64,000 nucleotides of DNA from Flammeovirga sp. SJP92 (lineage in GTDB: Bacteria > Bacteroidota > Bacteroidia > Cytophagales > Flammeovirgaceae). This document shows, piece after piece, positions 24,585 through 34,000 of the stretch (the stretch's first letter is position 1; the number at the start of each line of letters is the position of its first letter). Position numbers and translations under genes: made by a program. The DNA lies in the NCBI RefSeq assembly GCF_001583495.1, contig NZ_LQAQ01000120.1, forward strand, positions 1 through 64,000, written 5' to 3'. Under the pieces are notes generated by a model. The model saw only the letters and a list, made by a program, of their open reading frames with translations, did not search any database and was not told where the DNA came from.

Positions 24585-25451
24585 TTAAGAAGTTTCCAGC
24601 CTTCTTTTTCCTTTGCGAATAATCTTTTTACTTTCAGGACCTTTTACAATACCTTTCTTATCATCTAACCAAACGATAGCCCCTGTAGGACAGCGTTGAA
24701 TAGCATCTTGTGACTTGTGATCTTTATCGTAGTCAATCGCCGGTAAGTTGTTGATCATTTGGATTAAATTGCCTTTTCCATCCACAGCACATTTTCCACA
24801 TGCAGAACAACCCACTTGGCATTCTTCTAACACTGCATCACCATTTTCAAGGTTCTTACAGTTGACCCACAAACGATGGCTGATCGGGTGGATAGAGAAC
24901 AATCCTTTCGGACACGCTTCTACACAATCACCACAAGCTGTACATTTGTCTACATCAACTACCGGAAGAGAATGTTCATTGAGTGAAATCGCATCGAAAT
25001 CACATGAAACGGCACAATCTCCTAAACCCAAACAACCCCAGAAACAGCCTTTGTCACCTCCTGAAATCAATGAGGAAGCTTGGCACGTTTTGAGGCCTTC
25101 GTATTTTGATCTATTGACAGCAACGTTGGTACCACCACCACAAGCGAGACGAGCCACTTGCTTTTCTTCTTTACCCAAGTCTACACCCAAGTAAGAAGCA
25201 ATACCCTGCTGACCTTCTTCTGTATTTACTGAACATTTTCCAGGTAATATTTCACCTTTGACAACTGCTTCTGCAAAAGGTTTACACCCTGGAAATCCAC
25301 AAGCACCACAATTGGCCTGCGGTAGTAGATCGTTGACAACATCAATTCTTGGGTCTTCATAGACGTAGAACTTTTTGTTGGCAACAATCAGCATGATGGC
25401 GAGTAGGAGTGTCAGTCCTCCCAAAGCCAAAAGTGCAGTTATTATTGTCAT
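24585..25451 (-). CDS. rnfB: RnfB, iron-sulfur subunit of the Rnf complex
   Basis: 288 residues from the ATG at 25451 (MTIITALLALGG); a longer frame to 25529 would run into the hairpin region. An N-terminal TM helix (about 5-24) precedes the RnfB Fe-S domain with C48, C51, C56 and C73 (CGACGFPGC). Ferredoxin motifs follow: CTACGDCVEACP and CSACGKC near an earlier CFWGCLGLGDCAVSC. RnfB takes electrons from reduced ferredoxin and passes them into the membrane complex. In many Rnf operons it neighbours rnfA and rnfC; here it is last, after an FNR gene and 303 bases of hairpins. Confidence 0.92.
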   Translation of the reverse strand: MTIITALLALGGLTLLLAIMLIVANKKFYVYEDPRIDVVNDLLPQANCGACGFPGCKPFAEAVVKGEILPGKCSVNTEEGQQGIASYLGVDLGKEEKQVARLACGGGTNVAVNRSKYEGLKTCQASSLISGGDKGCFWGCLGLGDCAVSCDFDAISLNEHSLPVVDVDKCTACGDCVEACPKGLFSIHPISHRLWVNCKNLENGDAVLEECQVGCSACGKCAVDGKGNLIQMINNLPAIDYDKDHKSQDAIQRCPTGAIVWLDDKKGIVKGPESKKIIRKGKRRLETS

Positions 25452-25484
25452 ATCTTGTTCTTTTTTTAAGTTAAATATGATGTA

Positions 25485-25732
25485 GTAGCGCCAAAACAAA
25501 GTTCTGACGCTACGGACCACCAAGTACACCCCTTAGAGGTGAAAAAAAGTAAATCTTTAGGACAAGTACCAAGATGAAAGAAAACTTGTGTTACGTGTAC
25601 CATAGTTAAAACTATGGACAAGTGATAAACAACCTGATCAAGACTAAAGTCTTGAAGGTTGAAAAACGTAGACAACACTTCAGTGTTGTTGGAGTTGGTA
25701 TCACTTGCCCATGACTTCAGTCATGGTGCACG
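25485..25732 (-). repeat. Cluster of six consecutive hairpins in the FNR-rnfB gap
   Basis: Stems at 25485-25513, 25527-25541, 25600-25617 (CCATAGTT/AACTATGG), 25639-25654 (CAAGACT/AGTCTTG, with an outer AACCT/AGGTT pair), 25673-25688 (CAACACT/AGTGTTG) and 25710-25725 (CATGACT/AGTCATG). The last four close on two-base AA or TC loops. In the first two, imperfect positions pair as G-U only in minus-strand RNA, the sense of the operon. The last stem is a second copy of 696-721. No gene lies in this stretch. Confidence 0.85.
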
Positions 25733-25754
25733 TAAGTTTTCTCTAACTCAGCAC

Positions 25755-26612
25755 CTAGTAAATCACCTCAGCCCACTTTTGACCGGCAATCAACTCTGCC
25801 TTACGAACTAACCACGCTTCTTCACTTCCAAGAATTTTAGCAAAAGCCTTATCTAAATTCTCTTTGATTTTCTCGTGACCAGCAACGTAGATATACGTAT
25901 TGTTTTGATTCAACAACTTCAATACCTCCTCGGCTTTACTTTCAATTGTGGCATCCAAAGTGATTGTATCAGACCATTGACCGTGAGATGTCACTGCTTG
26001 GAATGCTTTGAAAGTTGCTTGATCGTAGTATTGTGTTAAGTCGTCGTTTTGCTCATTCATGTACAACATTTCTAGACCGCTCTTAGCACCATAGAATAAT
26101 CTTACAGCACCTTTCCAATCTTTGACGTTTTCGTAGATATGCTTTACAAATGCTCTGAAAGGAGCAATACCTGTACCCATACCAATCAAAATCATATTGG
26201 CTGATTTGTCTTTCGGTAATTGGAAAGCCAAATCAAAAGGACCTGTGATGATTACTTCATCCAATACCTTTCTACTGCAAAGGAAGTTTGAACTTACGCC
26301 TTTGTATTGCTCACCATTGAATGCATCAACGTAGTTACATCTTTTTACCAAAAGCGTGATTCTAGTCTTACCATTTACACGAACTGGAATATCAGAAACG
26401 CTGTATAATCTGTGATGGTATTTTTGACCAAAATCTCCTTCTTTTTCTACTAAAACACCAAAGCTTTGGTTGACTTTACATTCAAAAGTAGGGTCTTCTA
26501 CTTCTAAAATAATTTCCCTAACTTCTTCTGATTTAGACGGTGAAACTCTAATACTAAGAATCACTTTCGCCTTATATGTTGTTTCTGTTTTATAATCTGC
26601 TAATGAACTCAT
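25755..26612 (-). CDS. Plant-type ferredoxin-NADP+ reductase
   Basis: 285 residues. FAD-binding RLYSVSD, the plant-FNR block GVSSNFLC, ITGPFDLAFQLPKD, NADP-pyrophosphate loop GMGTGIAPFRAF, FYGAKS, YVAGHEKIKENLDKAF and a C-terminal Tyr (WAEVIY) that would stack on the flavin as in chloroplast FNR. It is cytoplasmic or peripheral. It lies 18 bases after a small Cys-rich gene within the Rnf operon, so it probably exchanges electrons between the ferredoxin pool and NADP(H), alongside Rnf's ferredoxin:NAD+ activity. A plant-type FNR inside an rnf operon is unusual. Confidence 0.88.
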   Translation of the reverse strand: MSSLADYKTETTYKAKVILSIRVSPSKSEEVREIILEVEDPTFECKVNQSFGVLVEKEGDFGQKYHHRLYSVSDIPVRVNGKTRITLLVKRCNYVDAFNGEQYKGVSSNFLCSRKVLDEVIITGPFDLAFQLPKDKSANMILIGMGTGIAPFRAFVKHIYENVKDWKGAVRLFYGAKSGLEMLYMNEQNDDLTQYYDQATFKAFQAVTSHGQWSDTITLDATIESKAEEVLKLLNQNNTYIYVAGHEKIKENLDKAFAKILGSEEAWLVRKAELIAGQKWAEVIY

Positions 26613-26630
26613 ATCAATATCTTTTTTAAT

Positions 26631-26837
26631 TTAAACATTCGCTTTTTTGAATTGCTTTTTGCAAACTGCTCCACACGAACAGCTTCCACATTGTGATCTA
26701 TGCTTCAGCACGTCTTCGTCGTTCAGTTCTTCTTTGAAAAGTTGTCCCCAAAGCGATTGAACTACGATCCATGCCACTAAAATGACAACGAGAATTAAGA
26801 GTGCTGTGAAATATTTAATTAGCATAGTATTACCCAT
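26631..26837 (-). CDS. Small Cys-rich single-TM protein in the Rnf operon
   Basis: 68 residues (or 64 from the second ATG at 26825). One TM helix (YFTALLILVVILVAWIVVQSLW) is followed by an acidic stretch and a tail with four Cys in CGSCSCGAVC, ending basic (KKQFKK). The start overlaps the rnfA stop by 8 bases, so it is part of the operon. It resembles in layout the small Cys-rich assembly factors of Na+-NQR (NqrM) and FeoB-associated Cys-rich proteins. I do not assign it to either family. A role in delivering iron to the intramembrane cluster of RnfA/RnfE is a reasonable inference. Confidence 0.75.
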   Translation of the reverse strand: MGNTMLIKYFTALLILVVILVAWIVVQSLWGQLFKEELNDEDVLKHRSQCGSCSCGAVCKKQFKKANV

Positions 26838-27411
26838 TTAGTCCTGAAAATCCCATAAATGTGAGTGATAAAATACCACCGATCAACAGTGTTAAAACTG
26901 TTCCTTTGACCACATTGGGTACTTCAGCAAATTCCATTTGCTCACGTAATCCGGCCATCAGTAATAAGGCGATTGTAAATCCAGCACCTGCTCCTAAAGC
27001 GTAGAATACACTTTGAAAAAGGTCATACCCTTTGTTGGTTTGGAATAATACAAGACCTAGAATGGCACAGTTTGTCGTGATCAAGGGTAAGAAGATACCC
27101 AACGCTTGGAAGAGTGAAGGACTCATCTTTTTGATGATCATTTCCACCAATTGTACCGTAGAGGCAATCACAACAATGTAGCTGATCAATTGGAGGAAGG
27201 GTGCGTCGATAAATACAAGTAAACTATGAATGCCGTATCCACAAACTGCACTTATCAGCATAACGAATGTCACCGCTCCCCCCATTTTTGTCGCCGTATC
27301 CACCTTTCCAGAAACTCCAAGGAAAGGACAAATTCCAAGAAAATACGCTAAAACAAAATTATTGATTAGACAGGCATTTAAGAAAATGCCCCATAAAGGT
27401 TCGTTGTTCAT
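26830..27411 (-). CDS. rnfA: RnfA, membrane subunit
   Basis: 193 residues with six hydrophobic segments. LGICPFLGVSG (C28) and ITTNCAILG (C115) are the paired Cys half-sites which, together with those of RnfE, hold the intramembrane iron-sulfur centre of Rnf/NQR complexes. ATGA overlap with rnfE upstream (27408-27411) and 8-base overlap with the small Cys-rich gene downstream indicate tight translational coupling. Confidence 0.95.
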   Translation of the reverse strand: MNNEPLWGIFLNACLINNFVLAYFLGICPFLGVSGKVDTATKMGGAVTFVMLISAVCGYGIHSLLVFIDAPFLQLISYIVVIASTVQLVEMIIKKMSPSLFQALGIFLPLITTNCAILGLVLFQTNKGYDLFQSVFYALGAGAGFTIALLLMAGLREQMEFAEVPNVVKGTVLTLLIGGILSLTFMGFSGLNG

Positions 27412-28046
27412 GATGATGTCTTTTTAGATTTAAAAATATTAAATACCAAAAGCCAAAATGCTAGTGTAAAGAATCCTCCTGCAGGTAGAATCATCACGAT
27501 CCAGTCCTGAAACTGATCGGGGAATACCTGAAAACCAAAGAGACTTTTACTGCCTAGTAATTCTCTCACCACGCCCAAGCACAATAGACCAAAAGTGAAA
27601 CCTACTCCCATACCCAGGGCATCCATGATGGATTTTCCGATGGTATTTTTAGAGGCAAATGCTTCCGCTCTACTCAGAATCAAGCAATTCACTACAATCA
27701 GAGAGATAAACGCTCCCAAGCTTTTGTGTAGCTCTACACTGATAGCTTGGATGACATAATCGATGATTGTTACGAAAGTGGCGATAATTAATATATAAGA
27801 GGAAATTCTTACTTGTTTTGGAATAAAATTACGTAATGCGGAGATTAAAATATTCGACATTAGTAATACAAAGGCAGTCGCTAAACCCATTGCTAGGGCA
27901 TTGCTTGCCGTGTTGGTTACAGCCAAAACAGGACACATTCCCAAGACCTGTACGAATACAGGGTTCTCTTTCCATAATCCTTTAATAAACTCATCCGTGG
28001 ATAAGTCTTTCTTTTTCGGAGGTTCTTTTTCCAATACTGTACTCAT
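27408..28046 (-). CDS. rnfE: RnfE, membrane subunit
   Basis: 212 residues, six hydrophobic segments. GMCPVLAVTNTASNA (C38) and VVNCLILSRAEAFA (C121) are the inverted-repeat half-sites homologous to those of RnfA. It starts 2 bases after the rnfG stop. It forms, with RnfA, the symmetric core through which electrons and cations are thought to pass. Confidence 0.95.
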   Translation of the reverse strand: MSTVLEKEPPKKKDLSTDEFIKGLWKENPVFVQVLGMCPVLAVTNTASNALAMGLATAFVLLMSNILISALRNFIPKQVRISSYILIIATFVTIIDYVIQAISVELHKSLGAFISLIVVNCLILSRAEAFASKNTIGKSIMDALGMGVGFTFGLLCLGVVRELLGSKSLFGFQVFPDQFQDWIVMILPAGGFFTLAFWLLVFNIFKSKKTSS

Positions 28047-28048
28047 CG

Positions 28049-28732
28049 TTATTGTATTTTTAATTCCGAAATATTACGCTGTATAATTGGAAGCATTTCT
28101 GACGTACTTTCATTCAGAATGTTTCCAATGGCTCTTGATGAAATAGTAGCACCCGTGATGCCGTCTACTTCCCATAAGTTGTTCTTTTCTCCACTTTTTA
28201 CGGTGGTAACAGGGTTGACCAACTGTGATTTGTCAGCATTCAGCTTTACATCCATCGCTTCGAAGTTGGAAAGGAAAACTTCATCTTTTTCGATTTTATC
28301 TCCCAAACCTGGCGTCTCTTTACTTTCCAGTACATAGAAACCCACTATCTCTTCTTTCTGAGGATTGTAACCATACAATACCTTGATCACATCAGCATAC
28401 CCTTGACCAGCTCCTTGGATTGCTATTCCTGCCAATTCACCTTGACCCGTAAATCCTGCATAGACTACCGTCGCTTCTTTTTGGTTTTCAGCTAGAGGCT
28501 GGAAATGCCCCTCTTTATCCAAATAAAAAGCTCTTGTTTTCTCAATACCTGGAAGTACTTTGAAGATGGCATTTTGTAATGCTTCTTGTTTTAGGAAAGC
28601 AATTCTTTCGGCGGTTCCTTCATAAGTCAGTACAATCAATAAAGCACACAAGGCTCCTATACCGACCATCGCCGTCAACATCTTCTTACTGTTAGATGTT
28701 GGTTGCTCCTGTTGTTCTATAGTTGCACTCAT
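28049..28732 (-). CDS. rnfG: RnfG, covalent-FMN subunit
   Basis: 227 residues. One N-terminal TM helix (MLTAMVGIGALCALLIVLTY) anchors a periplasmic FMN-binding domain. DGITGATISSRAI contains T196, the expected site of covalent FMN attachment. A preceding PGLGDKIEKD block is typical of the FMN_bind domain. It overlaps rnfD by 4 bases (28729-28732). Confidence 0.95.
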   Translation of the reverse strand: MSATIEQQEQPTSNSKKMLTAMVGIGALCALLIVLTYEGTAERIAFLKQEALQNAIFKVLPGIEKTRAFYLDKEGHFQPLAENQKEATVVYAGFTGQGELAGIAIQGAGQGYADVIKVLYGYNPQKEEIVGFYVLESKETPGLGDKIEKDEVFLSNFEAMDVKLNADKSQLVNPVTTVKSGEKNNLWEVDGITGATISSRAIGNILNESTSEMLPIIQRNISELKIQ

Positions 28733-29745
28733 GACTTTTTCTTTTTAGATGTACCGTAAACTCTAGGTTTTAGCCATTGATCCAATTGTGGAGACAATGC
28801 ATTGCCGAGTAAGATGGCGTACATTACCCCTTCAGGGAGTCCACCCCAAATACGGATTACAACGACTAAGATTCCTATAAAAGCACCGTAAACTATGATT
28901 CCTTTGGTGGTCAATGGAGATCCTACCATGTCCGTTGCCATAAAGCAAGCACCTAACATTAATCCTCCAGAGAATAACATAAACAATGGAGAAGGGTAGA
29001 GTTCTGCATTAAACAAATGCAAGGCACCACTTAGAACGATTACTGAAGTCAGAATACTTGCTGTAATCTTCCAGTTCGCCATTTTTCTCACCATCAAATA
29101 CACACCACCTGCAAGGATCAAAAAGCTACTTGTTTCGCCTAATGAACCTCCAATCATACCAAAGGCAAGATCGAATGAAGGGGTAATATGATGATCGAAT
29201 TTAAATGCGGATAATGGTGTCGCTCCTGATGTAATATCGTATACAGGTTCCATAAATGGCAAAGCCAAAACAGAAGATGGAATGCTTGTAAAACGATCAG
29301 CGGATAAAGCATCTGTCCAAGTGGTAATCGCTACAGGGAAAGCCGCTTGTAAAACTGCACGTCCTACTAAAGCTGGATTAAAGACATTGTATCCTAATCC
29401 TCCAAAAACAAACTTTCCTAAGCCAATAGCAATGAAGCCTCCACAAGCTACCATCCACAACGGAAAGGCAGGAGGGAGGGTCATCCCCAACAGTAAACCT
29501 GTGATCACTGCAGAATAATCCGAAGTGGTCACTTTTCTTCCCGAAACTTTACACAAAGCATACTCTGTGATAAGACAAGAAGCAACTGCGGTACCCAAGA
29601 CCAATAAAGCGGATAAACCAAAAGTGAAAACGGAAAATAAGGCTGCCGGAATTAAGGCATACACAACATTTTTCATTATCACTTGCGTACTATTCCCCTT
29701 CACAATGTGGGGAGAAGTACTGATATGTAATGTTTTATTAAGCAT
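28729..29745 (-). CDS. rnfD: RnfD, covalent-FMN membrane subunit
   Basis: 338 residues from the ATG at 29745 (MLNKTLHISTSPHIV), which overlaps the rnfC stop by 8 bases; the open frame back to 29889 lies wholly inside rnfC and lacks sense for this family. Multiple TM helices; TSGATPLSAF carries T176, the likely covalent FMN site (SGAT motif of NqrB/RnfD). GGLPEGVMYAILLGNALSPQLDQW is the conserved C-terminal segment. Confidence 0.94.
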   Translation of the reverse strand: MLNKTLHISTSPHIVKGNSTQVIMKNVVYALIPAALFSVFTFGLSALLVLGTAVASCLITEYALCKVSGRKVTTSDYSAVITGLLLGMTLPPAFPLWMVACGGFIAIGLGKFVFGGLGYNVFNPALVGRAVLQAAFPVAITTWTDALSADRFTSIPSSVLALPFMEPVYDITSGATPLSAFKFDHHITPSFDLAFGMIGGSLGETSSFLILAGGVYLMVRKMANWKITASILTSVIVLSGALHLFNAELYPSPLFMLFSGGLMLGACFMATDMVGSPLTTKGIIVYGAFIGILVVVIRIWGGLPEGVMYAILLGNALSPQLDQWLKPRVYGTSKKKKS

Positions 29746-31087
29746 GTTGTTTCGCAGATTTTCGTTTTCTAACGATTGATTTTGACAATCTGAAATATTG
29801 CACCAGCGGGATATATGAAGGGCAAACGAATGAACATGAACCACACTCGAAGCAGTCCAATAAGTTTTGTTCTTCCGCCATTCTATCATAGGCTTTGAAT
29901 TTTGCCATCAGACCCATTCTTGATGGATTCAACGATAAAGGACAAGCTTCCACACAAGCACCACATTTGATACAAGGGTGTTCTTCATTTCTGGAAACCA
30001 CGTCTTCATCATTGAAAACTAGGATACCAGAAGTTCCTTTTACAATTGAAATATCAAGGTTGGAAACGGCCATACCCATCATCGGGCCACCCATATACAC
30101 CTCACTGATGTTGTCACTGATTCCCACTTGATCCAAAACGTAACGTAAAGGAGTTCCCATCGGAATAAGGTAATTTCCTTTATTTTTCACTCCTGGACCA
30201 GTGATCGTGACCACTCTTTCTTGGATGCCCCAACCGTGTGGAAGAAGACGTCCAATCTCTGCAGCTGTTGCCACATTGACCACTACCGCACCTACATCAA
30301 TAGGCAATCCACCTGAAGGGACTTCAACCCCCATAATGGATGTGATCAACATTTTCTCAGCACCTTGAGGATATTTTACAGGAACGACTTTCACTTCGAT
30401 AGGAAGATCTTTTGGAATATGACGCTCCAAGTGTTCCGCTGCATCCATTTTGTTGGCTTCAATACCGATGATTGCTTTCGGTGCACCCGTTGCTTTCATC
30501 AAGTATTTAATACCATGAATGACATCCTCAGTCTGTTCTAACATTACTCTATGATCGGTTGTGAGATAAGGCTCACATTCGATGCCGTTGATCAAGAGTA
30601 CTTCACAATTCTTATCATCAGGCACTTTCAGTTTGACGTGAGTCGGGAAAGCCGCTCCACCCAAACCAACAATACCTGCATCTTGAATACCTTTCAAAAT
30701 CTCATCTGCACTTGCCGTCTCTAGATCGAGGGGCATTCCTTCGGCTACTTCTTGACCAGAAAAAGGGAATACCTCCAGGAAGATTCCTGGAGACATTTTT
30801 CCTGAGATGGTAGGGACATTCGCAATCTTACGGATGATCCCTGCTGCAGGAGCGTGAATCGGTACTGATACATAGCCCGTAGACTTTGCAAGCAGTTGAC
30901 CTCTTTCCACTTCCTGACCCTCTCTTACTACAATTTCTGAAGGAGACCCAATGTGCTGTGCCATGGGTATAATTAGCACCGGAGCGAAATCAAATTGACG
31001 AATCGGCAGGTGATTGGTCTCTTCTTTGTACTCCGGTGGATGAACCCCATGTTTGAACGTATCCTTATGAATATTCAACATTTTCAT
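29738..31087 (-). CDS. rnfC: RnfC, NADH- and FMN-binding peripheral subunit
   Basis: 449 residues. N-terminal RnfC barrel-sandwich domain (HIGSPSEIVVREGQEVERGQ), then the NQO1-like nucleotide-binding region (GLGGAAFPTHVKL, LLINGIECEPYLTTDHR), and two [4Fe-4S] motifs: C372-x2-C375-x2-C378-x3-C382 and C412-x2-C415-x2-C418-x3-C422. This subunit connects NAD(H) to the complex. It begins 11 bases after the nifJ stop, so pyruvate oxidation and Rnf share a transcript. Confidence 0.95.
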   Translation of the reverse strand: MKMLNIHKDTFKHGVHPPEYKEETNHLPIRQFDFAPVLIIPMAQHIGSPSEIVVREGQEVERGQLLAKSTGYVSVPIHAPAAGIIRKIANVPTISGKMSPGIFLEVFPFSGQEVAEGMPLDLETASADEILKGIQDAGIVGLGGAAFPTHVKLKVPDDKNCEVLLINGIECEPYLTTDHRVMLEQTEDVIHGIKYLMKATGAPKAIIGIEANKMDAAEHLERHIPKDLPIEVKVVPVKYPQGAEKMLITSIMGVEVPSGGLPIDVGAVVVNVATAAEIGRLLPHGWGIQERVVTITGPGVKNKGNYLIPMGTPLRYVLDQVGISDNISEVYMGGPMMGMAVSNLDISIVKGTSGILVFNDEDVVSRNEEHPCIKCGACVEACPLSLNPSRMGLMAKFKAYDRMAEEQNLLDCFECGSCSFVCPSYIPLVQYFRLSKSIVRKRKSAKQHA

Positions 31088-31098
31088 AGGTTCAATCT

Positions 31099-34000
31099 TT
31101 AATTAAATTTCTCTCCTCTTTTAATCCATTTTTCCACGTCTTTCTCAGACATATTAGCCGGTGTACCAGGGTGAATTACGCCAGCAGTACATTTTTCTGC
31201 TGCTTTCACAATGTCTTGGTACGTACCGCCGTCAGAGTTTTTGACAAAGGCTTTTTTATCTGAATTATAGCTGAAAATTTTGCTGTTGATTTTAATACAC
31301 TCATCGCAAGAAGTACATTCTTCTGTCTCTAACCATGGTGCGATATAATCCGCGTTTTGTTCAGCAGCTGGTGACTCAGGGGATGATGCAGTGTCGGAAG
31401 AGGCAGTTGAGTTTACCAAACTGTCCATATTTAAATTACCTCCACCGGCTAATTTCATCAAACCCTGAGCAATGTTTCCAACCACTTCAGCTTTGATTTT
31501 CTCTTCGATATTTTCTTCAGGTTGTTCTTTCACACCTGCAAGACCTTTCAGCATGATCCAGAAGTCTCTTCTTTCTTCACAAGACTCCACAATCGGATCA
31601 GCCACTAACACTCTGTTCAAGTGTTGTTTTCTATCTACAGCCCAGATGAATGGGTATTTACCTTCTCTTTCATCTGCGTCCATTTCAAGGTACTCACTGA
31701 TCACTACCATATCCTCATTCCAAGCATCACGAGGAACTTGTCTGAAGTGCTTTCTGAAACGAGCTTCAGTCAAGGCAAAATCCGCAAATGTCATATCCAA
31801 TTCCATTTCCTTCTCTTGCTCATTCTCTAGGTACTTCAATGTGTATGAAGGCCAGTTTTTCTCCATGTCAGGGTTACCTGTCAAGTCGAAGTTCTCTTCC
31901 GTTGTTTTACCCATTTCAGGGTTGTACTTGAAGATTGGGTAAGAACGAGACTCTAATGCCAATTTCGCTTGGTGTGCTCCTAAATCATCCGCTACACCGT
32001 GCTCTGGCTGACATGTTGTATACAAGTTGAATAAGGCAGGGCGTTTCGCTTGAAGACCGTCAATAAATCCTTCGATCATCTGCGTCGTATTCGCCAATGT
32101 ACCTTGCAATACATACGTATTTCTGTGTGCCATTGCCAATAAACCGATCTCTTTACGAGGCTCTGATTTACCTTTCCAAACCTTACCGTACTGTGCCATA
32201 TCAGATACTTGACCGATAAAGCCTGAAGTACATGCTTGACCACCAGTGTTAGAGTATACTTGCGTATCTACAACGATTACTTTGATTGGTTTACCCGAAG
32301 CCATCATTCTTGATAGGTTTTGGAAACCGATATCGTACATAGAACCGTCACCACCTAGTGCCACTACAGGAGGGCAAAGGTGCCACTCATCGTCTGAGAA
32401 TTGCTCCCAGTTGAAGTAAGTGAAGAAGTCGTCATGTTCAGCTGGATTGTACTCTCCGCTTAATTCCAACTCCGCTTTACGGATTGCCTTGAATCCTTCT
32501 GCCATTTTCACCATGTGTCCTTCAAATACACCCATTGCTAGTGATGTAGAATCTTGGAATAAGTGGTTGGCCCATGGGAATGGATAAGGGTTGTAAGGAT
32601 AAGTACTACCCCAAACTGATGTACAACCTGTGGCATTACAAATACCCATATTCGAACGACCTTCACCTGTTGTACCTTGCGTATATTTCCATTTCAGTTG
32701 CTTCAATTGAGCAATCAGCTGACTAGTATTTCTTAGCCATTCTTGATCAATTGGCTCACTGCCTTTTTCTTCTTCAAATCGGTTGGTGATATCCGCCATT
32801 GTCAAATCTTTGTCCTGCATTTCAGTGACAATTTTCGACATCATATCTGTATCATTCAGATTGACAGTACCGACAAGTTTCGTTTGAAGATGATTTTCCA
32901 TCTTACCGATCAACTCGTCTAAGTATTTCACATGCTTCTCAACTCTTGGATTCATTAATGATTCCACTGTCGCTGTAAATAAGTGAACTACTGTTTTCTC
33001 CGAACAACCTAAACAAGCACCGTCACCTGATGCAAATGCACCGTAAGCGTCCTTGTTCAATAACAATGTTTCTAGAGGTCCGATTTTTTCCTCCAGATCA
33101 TCAATTCTGTTGTACTTCTCAGGAGTAGTAGGAAGATCTTCCCATAGATCCCACTCACTGCGTAGTTTGGCAACAGCACCTTCTGTTTGAATGACCGTCT
33201 TAAGGGCATCATCATTACAAACTTTCACACATTCCATACAACCTTTACAAGTCGCAGGGTTTAATGTGATACTGAATAGACCACCACTGTTTTTCTGTTT
33301 TTTCTCATTCAGATGGTAGTAAGGTCTTGTCAATGCAAATTTGAAGTCCCCTAATTCCTCTTTGAACCATCCTAATTCTTCCACTAATTTCGCTTCCGTA
33401 TCAGGGTTAGCAATTGCCTCATCAATCACTTGATGGATTTGCTGATTCACTGAGATTTTCTCATCATTATCTCCGTTAAATAAACCTCTGATTTGGCTTT
33501 CCATCTTACGGATCGCTCTTGGAAGTTCAGTGACTTCAAAATGATTTTTCTTCACTCTCTTCACTACAGTATCTAGTACCGATGAAAGCTCAGAAACTAA
33601 ACCAGGAAGCGCTGTATCAGGACAAACTGTATAACAGTCACCACAAGCTGTACAATTTTCAGGCACCCACTCCGGATATTCAAAACGAATACCAGTCATG
33701 TCTCTGAATAGAGAAGTCGTAGCAGGCATCAAACTTAGACCGATAAATGGATCTGTCAAGTTATCATTACCCATACCTCTTTGGTAGAAGTTACCTGTTT
33801 GCTCCCAGAAACGGTGTACATCACTCAATTTCGACTCACTGACAGGACGTTCTTTCAACATCTTCGGTACTGTAACAGCACCCGCATCTTTCTTCTGAGA
33901 TGTTGTAGTTAATTCCTTGTTTGTGATCTCATGAATTTCAGTGAAACCTCTCTTCACCACACGCATGTTGTCATCTACAACACGTTGTCCTTTGGCTCCG

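Noticed and set aside
24748-25194. 148-codon frame antisense to rnfB
   Set aside because: Antisense shadow of a Cys-rich conserved gene; no motif of its own.
25452-25529. N-terminal extension of RnfB
   Set aside because: It is read from the hairpin region and precedes the normal membrane helix, which starts at 25451.
25485-25732. CRISPR-like or tRNA-like array
   Set aside because: Stems differ in sequence and spacing, with no constant repeat/spacer pattern and no tRNA arms.
29746-29889. N-terminal extension of RnfD
   Set aside because: It lies wholly inside rnfC; the ATG at 29745 gives the normal RnfD N-terminus.
31472-31942. 156-codon frame antisense to nifJ
   Set aside because: Fully opposite a strongly conserved gene; its Ser/Phe-rich make-up is what an antisense reading gives.
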